NCBI GenBank assembly: GCA_963761975.1
Contig: CAVXIR010000002.1
Location: forward strand, 1,550,001-1,614,000
Source of the DNA: JAMQPK01 sp963761975
GTDB taxonomy: Bacteria > Acidobacteriota > Vicinamibacteria > Vicinamibacterales > JAMQPK01
Direction of reading: 5' to 3'
DNA: 64,000 nt
The notes beneath the pieces were generated by a model. It searched no databases. It was not told the origin of the DNA and saw nothing but the letters and a program-made list of their open reading frames with translations. Position 1 is the first letter of the stretch. Each line of letters begins with the position of its first letter. Below, one piece after another: positions 54,468 to 64,000 of this stretch. The translations under genes and the position numbers were made by a program.

Positions 54468-57400
54468 TTACGTTCGCTTCCGCATGAACTGCGGGCTGGT
54501 GACGATCGTTTCGAACATGGAGCTGAATCGATAGCCGCCAGCCGCCAGCTTCGCGTTCATCCGCTGAATAAGCGGTTCGTCCGAGAGGACGAGCGACCGC
54601 CCAAGGGCGTATACGAGCATTTTACGGCAGAGATTATCCAGAAAGTCCTTTTCGCGATTGGCCCGGATATATCGCTGCAGGCCTGCGATGCCGCTTCCCT
54701 GGCTGCCCCCGGGGAACGTCGCGTTGGCATCGACCGGCCGTCCCGCGAGGTCCTTCGCTCGAGTTTCGCCGACTGGACCGTAGCCCTCAAATGTCAGCCC
54801 GAAGCTGTCGAACCGCGCGTGACAGCCAGAGCAGGCGGCGTTCTCACGATGCCTGGCCAGCACCTCACGCAGCGGTCTGTCCATCTGCGCCTCGTCTTTT
54901 GGCAGTTCGGGCACTGTCGGTGGCGGCGGGGGAATGGTCTCGCCAAGCACGCGCCGCGCAACCCAATATCCGCGCTTCACAGGGCTGGTCCGAAGCCCGG
55001 GCGAATTCTGCGTGAGGAACGCCGCCATCGGCAGCAGACCGCCGCGCTCGTACTCGCGCGCGTTCTCTATGCGAACCCAATCATCCGGGCCACCGTTCAC
55101 CGCCGGCATCCCGTAGTGCCTGGCCAGAGCGGGATTGGCGAACGTGTGATTGCCGTAAAGCATGTCCAGCACCGACCGATCGTTGCGCATCACGTCGGTG
55201 ATGAACCGAATCGGTTCCTGGAACATCGCTTCGCGCAGTTCGTTGCTGAACACGGGGAAGCGCTCGCGATCGACCGCGTTGTGCTCGTCGAAACGACGGA
55301 AATCGAGCCAGTTGCCTCCGAATTCCGTGGCCAGCCTGCTGACGCGCTCGTCTCTCAACATCCGGCGGAGCTGCGCCGCGAGCACCGCCTCTTTCCTCAG
55401 ATCGCCGGCCGTCGCGTGTGCCGTCAGCGATTCGTCCGGCATTGACGACCAGAGGAAGTAGCTCAGCCTGCTGGCAAGAGCGAAGTCGGACAGCGGTGTC
55501 GATGGCACCGTGCTGCGTTGAACGTTGGGAGCCCGGGTGCCGGCATTGACGCGATATGAGAAATGCGGCGACATGAGCACGTTGACGATGAGGTCGCGCA
55601 TCGCCTCTTCGTGCGAAAGACTGCCTTTCTCGCGAAGCGAGCGGTAGAACGCCAGCAGGTCGTCGCGCTCGGGCTGTGTGAGCGGCCTGCGGTAGGCGCG
55701 CGCGGCAAATGCCAGCAAGGCACTCAGATGGCTCGGCTCGGCCTCCAGCCGCTTGCGTTCGATGCCGCGAATTGTTGCGTTTACGCGATCGAAGTGATCG
55801 GCAATGGCCTCAAATGCAACCGGGTTGTTTCTGTCGTCGGCTGCGGCTTTCGCCAGGTAGGTCTTCTTGAAATCCAGAATGACCGATTCCTCGGTAATGG
55901 CCTTGTCCTCTGGACGATGGCTGCCAGACTCGCGGCCGTTGCCCAGAACTTCGCCGCTCTGGTTGAAAAAGAACTCCGTGTACGTCCGGGCCGTGAAATC
56001 GGCCACCAACTCGAACTCTTCCCAGAGCGCTTCGAGCTCTTTCTGTCCGCGTTCGTCGAGCAGCAGCTCGCTGAGCGGCGCGTCGTCACGGAAATATCCC
56101 ATCACGTTGTGGAAGCCGGCGCTGAGCAGGCGTCCCTTGTCTTCCGTGTCGTCTGGATAAAAACGTCCACGCTCGCGAACGTAAAACGTGTCGGGGAAGA
56201 TGGCACTGAACCTGGCAAATGCCGCCTCATATTGCGCGCGCTGCCCCGCAGGTACCTCGAGGTCCGGGTTCTTGATGCGCGATTGATACTGTTCCGCAAG
56301 CGCGCGAAGCGCATTCAGGTCCTCGCCGTTCAGCCCACCGCCGATGAGCCCTCGCTTGGCGTCGGGCATCTCCACGGGAACGGGCGGCGGTTCTCCGGCC
56401 ACGCGCAGCGCGGCCCGCTCGAAATCGCGACGGTGCGTCGCATACATCCGGTTCTTCCAGTTCATGAGTGGCTGAGTGGCCACACTCAACCCCTTCACCA
56501 CCGGGCTCGCGAATTTCAGCGACGTGTCCTTGCGCATTCTCACGACGAAGTCGCGCATCCCGACCGAGCCTTCGCGCGCGAGTTCGGCTTGATTCGCCCT
56601 TGGAACGGGCAGCGCCCGCCACATGGCCTGGAGCTGGGCGAGCGGGCCGACGTCTTCCCTCTTCTCGAGAGCGTCCCAGATGGTGGTGAGATATCTGGTG
56701 CTCACCTTGTTTTCGGCCGCGATGGCAGCGAGCGTCGCCCGTGATTTGCCGAACACCGCCCGATGCTTGAAGAGCCACGCCGCACGGAAATACTCGGCGT
56801 AATCGGTTGGCTGGCGGTCGTAGAAGTCGACAATCTGCTGGATGCAGTACTTCTCGCGATCCGTCTCGACGAGCATCGGGTGCGGCGCGAACTCGAACCC
56901 GTCTACTGTGAGATACATGTGATCGGCGACTTTCCGCGCAGCTTGCAGGTATTTCGTGAGCAGAGCCGGAGACATCGTCAACGACTCGCCGGAATTGTCG
57001 AAGCCCGCGGGATTGGCCGGATCGACCGGGAACTCCTTCGCCGGACGAATATCGACGCCCGTCAGATCGTGGATGGTGTAGTTGTATTCGGCGTTGCTGA
57101 GACGGCGCGCGAGCACGACGCCCGGATCCCCGTCATTCCGGCGTGCCTCGCTCTTCCACGTCGCGTCGATCCAGTTGATCACCTGCTGCCGTGTCAGCTC
57201 GTCGGGGTGTGCTTTCGCCTGTTTCGGCGGCATCTGCCGGGCCGCGAGTTTCTCGCGCAGGCGATCCCATCGCTGAAAATCCTGCACGACGGATTCGGCT
57301 GACGAGTACTGACGCAAATCCAGTTGCGCAGCCGCTTTCTCACCACTGTGACAGCTCGTGCAGTAGCTGTTGAGGAAGGGCTTGACCGTTTCGGTGAATG

Positions 57401-57503
57401 TCCGCTCGATATCCGCGTCAGCCTGCGGCGGTGCGGCTGTCATAGCCGGGCCGACAAGGCAGCCAAAAACCAGCAGAAACGTCAGAAAGCGGTGTCGCGG
57501 CAT
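54468..57503 (-). CDS. DUF1592/DUF1588/DUF1595 cytochrome c-domain protein
   Basis: A 1011-residue secreted protein. After a signal peptide (residues 1-23) there is a cytochrome c-type haem motif CTSCH (about residue 48) and a second CSGCH near the C-terminus. The order of DUF1587, DUF1595, DUF1592, DUF1588 and DUF1585-like regions is suggested by RRLSNAEYNYTIHDLTGVDI, FASRAYRRPLTQPERDDL-like sequence (RAYRRPLTQPERDDLLAFY), RLSYFLWSSMPDESL, LYGNHTFANPALARHYGMP, and NAACSGCHARFDSFGLTFEG. This architecture is abundant in Planctomycetes, Verrucomicrobia and Acidobacteria and is linked by association to surface electron transfer or polymer breakdown, without proof. It is transcribed just before the DUF1552 gene. 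Confidence 0.9.
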   Translation of the reverse strand: MPRHRFLTFLLVFGCLVGPAMTAAPPQADADIERTFTETVKPFLNSYCTSCHSGEKAAAQLDLRQYSSAESVVQDFQRWDRLREKLAARQMPPKQAKAHPDELTRQQVINWIDATWKSEARRNDGDPGVVLARRLSNAEYNYTIHDLTGVDIRPAKEFPVDPANPAGFDNSGESLTMSPALLTKYLQAARKVADHMYLTVDGFEFAPHPMLVETDREKYCIQQIVDFYDRQPTDYAEYFRAAWLFKHRAVFGKSRATLAAIAAENKVSTRYLTTIWDALEKREDVGPLAQLQAMWRALPVPRANQAELAREGSVGMRDFVVRMRKDTSLKFASPVVKGLSVATQPLMNWKNRMYATHRRDFERAALRVAGEPPPVPVEMPDAKRGLIGGGLNGEDLNALRALAEQYQSRIKNPDLEVPAGQRAQYEAAFARFSAIFPDTFYVRERGRFYPDDTEDKGRLLSAGFHNVMGYFRDDAPLSELLLDERGQKELEALWEEFELVADFTARTYTEFFFNQSGEVLGNGRESGSHRPEDKAITEESVILDFKKTYLAKAAADDRNNPVAFEAIADHFDRVNATIRGIERKRLEAEPSHLSALLAFAARAYRRPLTQPERDDLLAFYRSLREKGSLSHEEAMRDLIVNVLMSPHFSYRVNAGTRAPNVQRSTVPSTPLSDFALASRLSYFLWSSMPDESLTAHATAGDLRKEAVLAAQLRRMLRDERVSRLATEFGGNWLDFRRFDEHNAVDRERFPVFSNELREAMFQEPIRFITDVMRNDRSVLDMLYGNHTFANPALARHYGMPAVNGGPDDWVRIENAREYERGGLLPMAAFLTQNSPGLRTSPVKRGYWVARRVLGETIPPPPPTVPELPKDEAQMDRPLREVLARHRENAACSGCHARFDSFGLTFEGYGPVGETRAKDLAGRPVDANATFPGGSQGSGIAGLQRYIRANREKDFLDNLCRKMLVYALGRSLVLSDEPLIQRMNAKLAAGGYRFSSMFETIVTSPQFMRKRT

Positions 57504-57553
57504 GGATGAGATGGTCGAACAAATTTAGCAGAAATCGCAAGCCGATGCCCGTT

Positions 57554-57618
57554 ATGGCAGAGGGCAGAATGCAGATGGCAGATCGTGCTCTGCCATCATC
57601 CATCAGCCATCTGCCATG
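57554..57618. repeat. GCAGATGGCAGA / CTGCCATC inverted words
   Basis: ATGGCAGAGGGCAGAATGC and AGATGGCAGATC are followed by CTCTGCCATCATCCATCAG and CCATCTGCCATG in inverse orientation. It lies in the spacer between receptor 3 and the cytochrome-domain gene. The same word family forms the C-terminal tail of the gene ending at 48724. Confidence 0.78.
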
Positions 57619-57644
57619 ACAGGCTACTCGCGCACGGCCACTGC

Positions 57645-60600
57645 TCAGAACTCGAGGCGCACCTTGATCTGCCCAACGCGTGGTGTGTTGGTCTGCGTGC
57701 TCACGCGTCCGAAGTTGGCGTTCGTGATGTTGGTCTGGATGCCGCCGAACACCACGTTGTTGAACACATTGAAGACGTCAACGCCGAAGCCGAGCCTGGC
57801 CCGCGCGATGCGAAAGTCGCGCCGCACGCTCAAGTCCTGGTTGAAGACGTTCGGGTTCCTCAGGTCGTGCGCGAGCGTCCTCGGAGTGTCTCCATAGGTG
57901 AACGCCGCGGGCGACCGAAACGCGGCTGAATCGATGTAGGTGGGTGGGCTCGTGCCCAGCACGTCGCCGTCGCCCCAATCACCGTTGATGCGCACAGGTC
58001 CGGTGAAGTTCGGGTTGAAGTCTGCGTAACACGTGCCTGCGTTTGGCAGGTTGCACGCCGCGAGAATCGAGCCGATCGGCCGGCCCGATCGGAATTGCGT
58101 GATGCCGGAGATCTGCCAGTCTCTGACGAGCGCTCGAATGACGGGATTCGCGCTTCCCAGCCTGCCTTCCGCGCCAAACGGCATGTTGTAGACGACCGTC
58201 GCGTTCCAGACATGCGGTTGATCGTTCACACCGACTGCCCAATCCTGGTCGAAGTCGTAGCCCGTTCGCGCCGAAAGATTGTCTTCCGTCCGGCTGAACG
58301 TGTAGTTGAACGACACAGCCAAGCCATCGCCTGACGGCCGCTTCTCGGCCGTGATCTGCAGCGAGTGATAGGTCGATTGCGCGACGTTGCCGTAGACGTC
58401 GGTGACGGCCGAATACTGCGGGAACGGGCGCAGCATCTGGGCGATCGTGCCCGAGAAGTTCGGATAGGGGAGGCCGACGCCCGACACGATCGCCTGCGCC
58501 GCCGCGATGTTGGCGGGCGTGGCTTGCTGGGTCAGCAGGTTTCCCAGAGCGAGATACCGCGGTTCGAGCTGGTTTGCATAAAATCCGCGCCCGCTACCGC
58601 CGAGGAAATCTCCGCGGCTTCCCGCGTACGCCGCGCCGACGGTGACGTTGCGGAGCACGGCGCGTTGCACGCCGGCGTTCCAGTTCTGATAGCGAGGCAT
58701 GCGCCCGCCGATCTCGGGATCGCCATACGTGACGCTGCCGCCGGTTCCGCGGCCGGTCACGAAGCCGGAGTTGAGCGATGGATCGAAAAACGGTGGCGGC
58801 GGATATCCCGGCACGCCGTCATTCCAGTTGTAGGCGGGGGCGAAGCTGGCGTTCGGGCTCGGGAAACTCGCGTTTGCCGAGAAGCCGAGCAAGCCGGTCC
58901 CGTTGCGGGCTCCGGCGCGGCCACCAACGGCGCCGCGGCGCGAATAATTGATCCCATACGCGGTCCTGAGGACGGTGCGCTCGTTCAGCGTGTACGCGAG
59001 GCCGAGCCGCGGCCCGACGGCACCGTAATAGGTCTTGATCGGCGTGCGGCAACCGCAGCTGTTCGGGCCGTCTCCGGCGAAGACGACGGCGCCGGGCCGT
59101 CCACCCACAGCCGGGTTGGGCACCGTGGAGTCCATGAAGGACCACCGATCGTAGATCTCGGTATACGGTTTCATGATGTCGTAGCGCAGGCCGAGATTGA
59201 GTGACAGGTTTGGACGAAGCTTGTAATCGTCCTGCACCCAGAACGCGTAGGTGTAGAAACGGCCGCTGGTAGCAACCTGTGAATCCTGAGTCACGGTCGT
59301 CGCGTTCAGCTCGCCCAGCAAGAAGCTCGCATAGGCATTGCCGCTCGCGGTATCGAGCGTGCCCGTCGCGCCGAACCCGGCCGTCTGCAGGTTGCTGAAG
59401 CCGAAGGTGGCGAGGCTGCCATAGGTGCGCTCACGCTCGTCGGCATCCATTCGCTGGGCCTGCAGGCCGAACGTGACGGCGTGCTTCCCGCGCGTCCAAT
59501 TCAGGTTGTCCTGCAGGGTGTAGTTGTTCAAATACTCCGTAAACGCCCGCGCATCCGTCCCGCGCCACTGCGTTGGCGCATTGGGGCCGAGGAACATGAT
59601 TTCGGGAAACGATGAATCGGCCTCGCCGGCCGGCAATCCACGCAGACCCGCTTTGATCGGATATTGACCGTCGATGGTCGCGTTGAAGATGGGGACCGAC
59701 AGGCGCGAGTACCCGACACTGACTTGATTGACCCAACTCGAGCTCAGAACAGAGATGTGTTTGACTTGGGCGCTCGTCGGAATCTCCTCGACGAGGCGCG
59801 TCTCTGTATAAGGCAGCGGCAGCGCGGTCTGCGCATTGGTGCCCCCGCGGTACGCCGTCGACTGGCTACGTTTGCCGTGCGAAAAGAGCACGGATCCCTG
59901 CTGCCGGTCCGTAAATTTCAGATCGAGTTTGGCCGTCACGCTGTTGTTGTCGAACCCCGTGGGCAGCGATCCGCCCAGATAGTTGTTCTGCAGACCCGAG
60001 CTGGTTGGCTCGGGCAGAAACGATTGGAACGAGCGTGAGATCGGCGAAATACGGTCCGCGGGAATTCTGTTTCCCGGAAATGGATCGCGGACAAACCCGG
60101 TGCCGCTCGAATTCGGGCGAGTCGTCCTCGGGTCGTAGATGACGACGGGCAGCCCCGAAAAATCGCCATTGCGCTGGGCGAGCGTGGGAATCGATGTCAG
60201 TGTCGAGGGCGTCTGACGACGGTCGCGGTATCCGTCGTACGCGACGAAGAAGAACATTTTGTTCCGGCTGATGGGCCCCCCGAACGTGCCGCCGTATTCA
60301 TGCTGGTTGTCGTCCGGCTTGGTGCGCGCGAAGTACGCCTTCGAGTCGAGCGCCTTGTGCCGGAAGTACTCAAACCCGGTGCCGCGGAAAGTGTTGGTCC
60401 CCGACTTGACGACGTAATTGGATGCACCCTGCCCGTTGAACGTCACCGCCGTGCCGCTCGTTTCCACCTGAAACTGATCGATGGCCTCGACAGAGATGCC
60501 GAACGACAGATTCCGTCCTTCGCCCTGCACGACGGCGTTGGTAATCGGAATCCCTTCGATGTACATGTCGGTGGTGAAGTCCTGACCGCCCATCACGTTG

Positions 60601-61127
60601 CCCCAGCGTCCGATCGACTGCACGCCGGGCATGATGAACATGAACGCGGTCGGATCGCGCGGGCCGCCGGTGTTCATCACGAGCGGCAGCGCGGTGTACA
60701 CCTCATTGCGTATGGTCTGGCCAAGTCGGGCGTCTGCCGTGGCGAGCGGCGGAGCGTCGGCTGTGACCAGTACCTCCTGCGTGATCGTGCCGACCTGCAG
60801 GATGGCGTTCAGGCCGACGACGCTCAGCGCGTCGACGATGACTCCATCGCGGGCGAACGTCTGGAAGCCATCCAACGTCACCGTGACGCGGTATGCGCCA
60901 GGCTGCAGCGGCACCAGCGCGAAGACGCCCGCTTCAGTCGTCTGCCGGACTGTCTGGACGCCAGTGGCCGTGTTTGTCGCTGTCACCGTCGCACCCGGTA
61001 CGGGCGCGCCGGAGGTGTCGAGAACAGTTCCCTGAATCGAGCCGCCGCCTCCAATCTGACCGCTGGCGAGAGATGGCGTGACGAGCACGAGCGCAGTCAG
61101 CAACAGCGGTCCGGCAACTCTGAACAT
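57645..61127 (-). CDS. Oar-like TonB-dependent receptor 3
   Basis: A 1160-residue protein from the ATG at 61127, preceded by AAGGAGACACC. It has a signal peptide (1-23), a CarboxypepD_reg domain (GSIQGTVLDTSGAPVPGATV), a plug containing GNVMGGQDFTTDMYIEG, and a large barrel finishing in IKVRLEF. It is the longest of the three Oar-like receptors here. The downstream minus-strand genes are DUF1592 and DUF1552, so the three may be functionally linked as a substrate uptake and surface processing set. A palindrome lies 107 nt upstream of the start. Confidence 0.92.
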   Translation of the reverse strand: MFRVAGPLLLTALVLVTPSLASGQIGGGGSIQGTVLDTSGAPVPGATVTATNTATGVQTVRQTTEAGVFALVPLQPGAYRVTVTLDGFQTFARDGVIVDALSVVGLNAILQVGTITQEVLVTADAPPLATADARLGQTIRNEVYTALPLVMNTGGPRDPTAFMFIMPGVQSIGRWGNVMGGQDFTTDMYIEGIPITNAVVQGEGRNLSFGISVEAIDQFQVETSGTAVTFNGQGASNYVVKSGTNTFRGTGFEYFRHKALDSKAYFARTKPDDNQHEYGGTFGGPISRNKMFFFVAYDGYRDRRQTPSTLTSIPTLAQRNGDFSGLPVVIYDPRTTRPNSSGTGFVRDPFPGNRIPADRISPISRSFQSFLPEPTSSGLQNNYLGGSLPTGFDNNSVTAKLDLKFTDRQQGSVLFSHGKRSQSTAYRGGTNAQTALPLPYTETRLVEEIPTSAQVKHISVLSSSWVNQVSVGYSRLSVPIFNATIDGQYPIKAGLRGLPAGEADSSFPEIMFLGPNAPTQWRGTDARAFTEYLNNYTLQDNLNWTRGKHAVTFGLQAQRMDADERERTYGSLATFGFSNLQTAGFGATGTLDTASGNAYASFLLGELNATTVTQDSQVATSGRFYTYAFWVQDDYKLRPNLSLNLGLRYDIMKPYTEIYDRWSFMDSTVPNPAVGGRPGAVVFAGDGPNSCGCRTPIKTYYGAVGPRLGLAYTLNERTVLRTAYGINYSRRGAVGGRAGARNGTGLLGFSANASFPSPNASFAPAYNWNDGVPGYPPPPFFDPSLNSGFVTGRGTGGSVTYGDPEIGGRMPRYQNWNAGVQRAVLRNVTVGAAYAGSRGDFLGGSGRGFYANQLEPRYLALGNLLTQQATPANIAAAQAIVSGVGLPYPNFSGTIAQMLRPFPQYSAVTDVYGNVAQSTYHSLQITAEKRPSGDGLAVSFNYTFSRTEDNLSARTGYDFDQDWAVGVNDQPHVWNATVVYNMPFGAEGRLGSANPVIRALVRDWQISGITQFRSGRPIGSILAACNLPNAGTCYADFNPNFTGPVRINGDWGDGDVLGTSPPTYIDSAAFRSPAAFTYGDTPRTLAHDLRNPNVFNQDLSVRRDFRIARARLGFGVDVFNVFNNVVFGGIQTNITNANFGRVSTQTNTPRVGQIKVRLEF

Positions 61128-61233
61128 GGTGTCTCCTTGCGAAATGTCGATGCTTGCACGCTACGCCTGGCGTTCGATGACGTCAAAAACGAAATGCGAT
61201 GGGCGCGATTTGAGAGGGAGCGTCACAGGACAC

Positions 61234-61250
61234 GTTTCGCAAAGCGAAAC
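61234..61250. promoter_or_regulatory. GTTTCGC-AAA-GCGAAAC palindrome
   Basis: A perfect 7-bp inverted repeat with a 3-nt centre, 107 nt upstream of receptor 3 and 47 nt after the radical SAM gene stop. A second small palindrome AAACGTTT is at 61267-61274. It may be an operator or a hairpin; there is no T-run. Confidence 0.4.
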
Positions 61251-61296
61251 TCGAGGCCAGAATTGGAAACGTTTGTGACCCGCGACTCGACTGTCC

Positions 61297-63370
<2,074 letters not shown>

Positions 63371-63396
<26 letters not shown>

Positions 63397-64000
63397 ACGA
63401 TCGCGCCGCAAACGGATAACAGAATCCGATGACGAACATCGCTGCCGCAAGCGCTTTCGTGGCGACGAACGGCATGATCGCGATGAGCATGAGCACGGCT
63501 GGCGACATCCCGCGGAACGCGGTCATTTTCGGGCAACGGAACGGCGCCACCATCAGCAACGCAAAGACGGTCACGAGAACGCCAAACGCCGCGGCGAAGA
63601 ACGGTTCGCGAACCACGCTCTGTGCTTCGAGAAAAACCGTGGCCACGCAAAGAAACGCGAAGAAGACGGTGCCGAGCCCTGGGACGTCACCGCCGCTGGA
63701 CGGATTGGCCGCGATGAGCCCGTTGCGTGCGTAGCGAATGGCCGCGGTCACGAATGGCAGCGTCAGAACGGCATCGCGCCACCATCCGAGCTCTGGCCCC
63801 AGCAGACCGCGCGCGATCGCCCACGGCGCGAAGATGTAACAGAGATAATCGGCGAAGTAGTCGAAGAGCGCGCCGAACGCAGAGGTCGCGCGAAGGCGGC
63901 GAGCGACCAACCCGTCGAGCCCGTCGGTGACTGCGCCGAGCGTGACGAGCGTTGCCGCGGTGTTCAGCCGGCCGTCGAGTGCGGCGTTGACGGCGCACAC
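63371..64000 (-). CDS. CDP-alcohol phosphatidyltransferase (PssA-like), 5' end outside the window
   Basis: 209 residues, cut at the window edge. The family motif D-G-x2-A-R-x8-G-x3-D-x3-D is complete in TDGLDGLVARRLRATSAFG and the adjoining ALFDYFADY. At least five hydrophobic helices follow (VTAAIRYARNGLI; LGTVFFAFLCVATVFLEA; LLMVAPFRC; MLIAIMPFVATKALAAAMFVIG). FRCPKM and the loop between helices resemble phosphatidylserine synthase type CDP-alcohol transferases. It forms a phosphodiester between a CDP-lipid and an alcohol such as serine or glycerol phosphate. The radical SAM gene starts within its last 26 nt, so the pair is coupled. Confidence 0.88.

Overview
The window looks like a chromosomal stretch of an Acidobacteriota bacterium, most likely class Vicinamibacteria. 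This placement is inferred from gene content: three Oar-like TonB-dependent receptors with carboxypeptidase-regulatory domains, a MacB/FtsX permease of the long acidobacterial kind, a DUF1552/DUF1592 pair, DUF481, DUF3500 and DUF4097 proteins, GC-rich sequence and many short spacer repeats. I saw no rRNA, tRNA, CRISPR array, transposase or phage gene.

Layout. 0-7 kb: an ECF sigma/anti-sigma/DUF4097 operon, an MGMT-fold protein, two four-helix-bundle (23S IVP family) genes and a large ABC permease. 7-9.5 kb: an M4 metalloprotease coupled to a small beta-barrel protein. 9.5-16.8 kb (minus strand): a tandemly duplicated signalling operon of two HD-GYP proteins and two HEAT-repeat proteins (one split in two frames), all sharing the same kind of N-terminal domain. 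16.8-24.4 kb: a nucleoside uptake and salvage operon (pyrimidine phosphorylase, BMP-type binding protein, ABC ATPase, two permeases, purine nucleoside phosphorylase, cytidine deaminase fusion). 24.6-29.6 kb: mtnA, tsaD, YjbQ, NTF2-NUDIX, SDR and HD-domain genes. 29.8-34.7 kb: an ABC exporter with two ATPase/permease pairs and a membrane-anchored companion. 34.8-36.9 kb: small genes including a PilZ protein and a receiver-like protein. 37-43.4 kb: two divergent Oar-like receptors. 43.5-53.1 kb: folE, glycosyltransferase and membrane genes, a winged-helix protein, DUF481, DUF3500, a Gfo/Idh/MocA oxidoreductase and an alpha/beta hydrolase. 53.1-61.1 kb: DUF1552, DUF1592 and a third Oar-like receptor. 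61.3-64 kb: a COG1964-type radical SAM enzyme overlapping a CDP-alcohol phosphatidyltransferase, a possible membrane-lipid module.

Two themes cut across the window. First, most spacers are filled with short degenerate tandem words of 7-9 nt. These often fold back as inverted arrays, differ in sequence from spacer to spacer, and reach into stop codons, start codons and even coding regions. Second, at least six genes are broken by single-base frameshifts whose removal restores full-length family members with normal gene overlaps. These are more likely consensus errors in the assembly than true pseudogenes, but this cannot be settled from the sequence alone.
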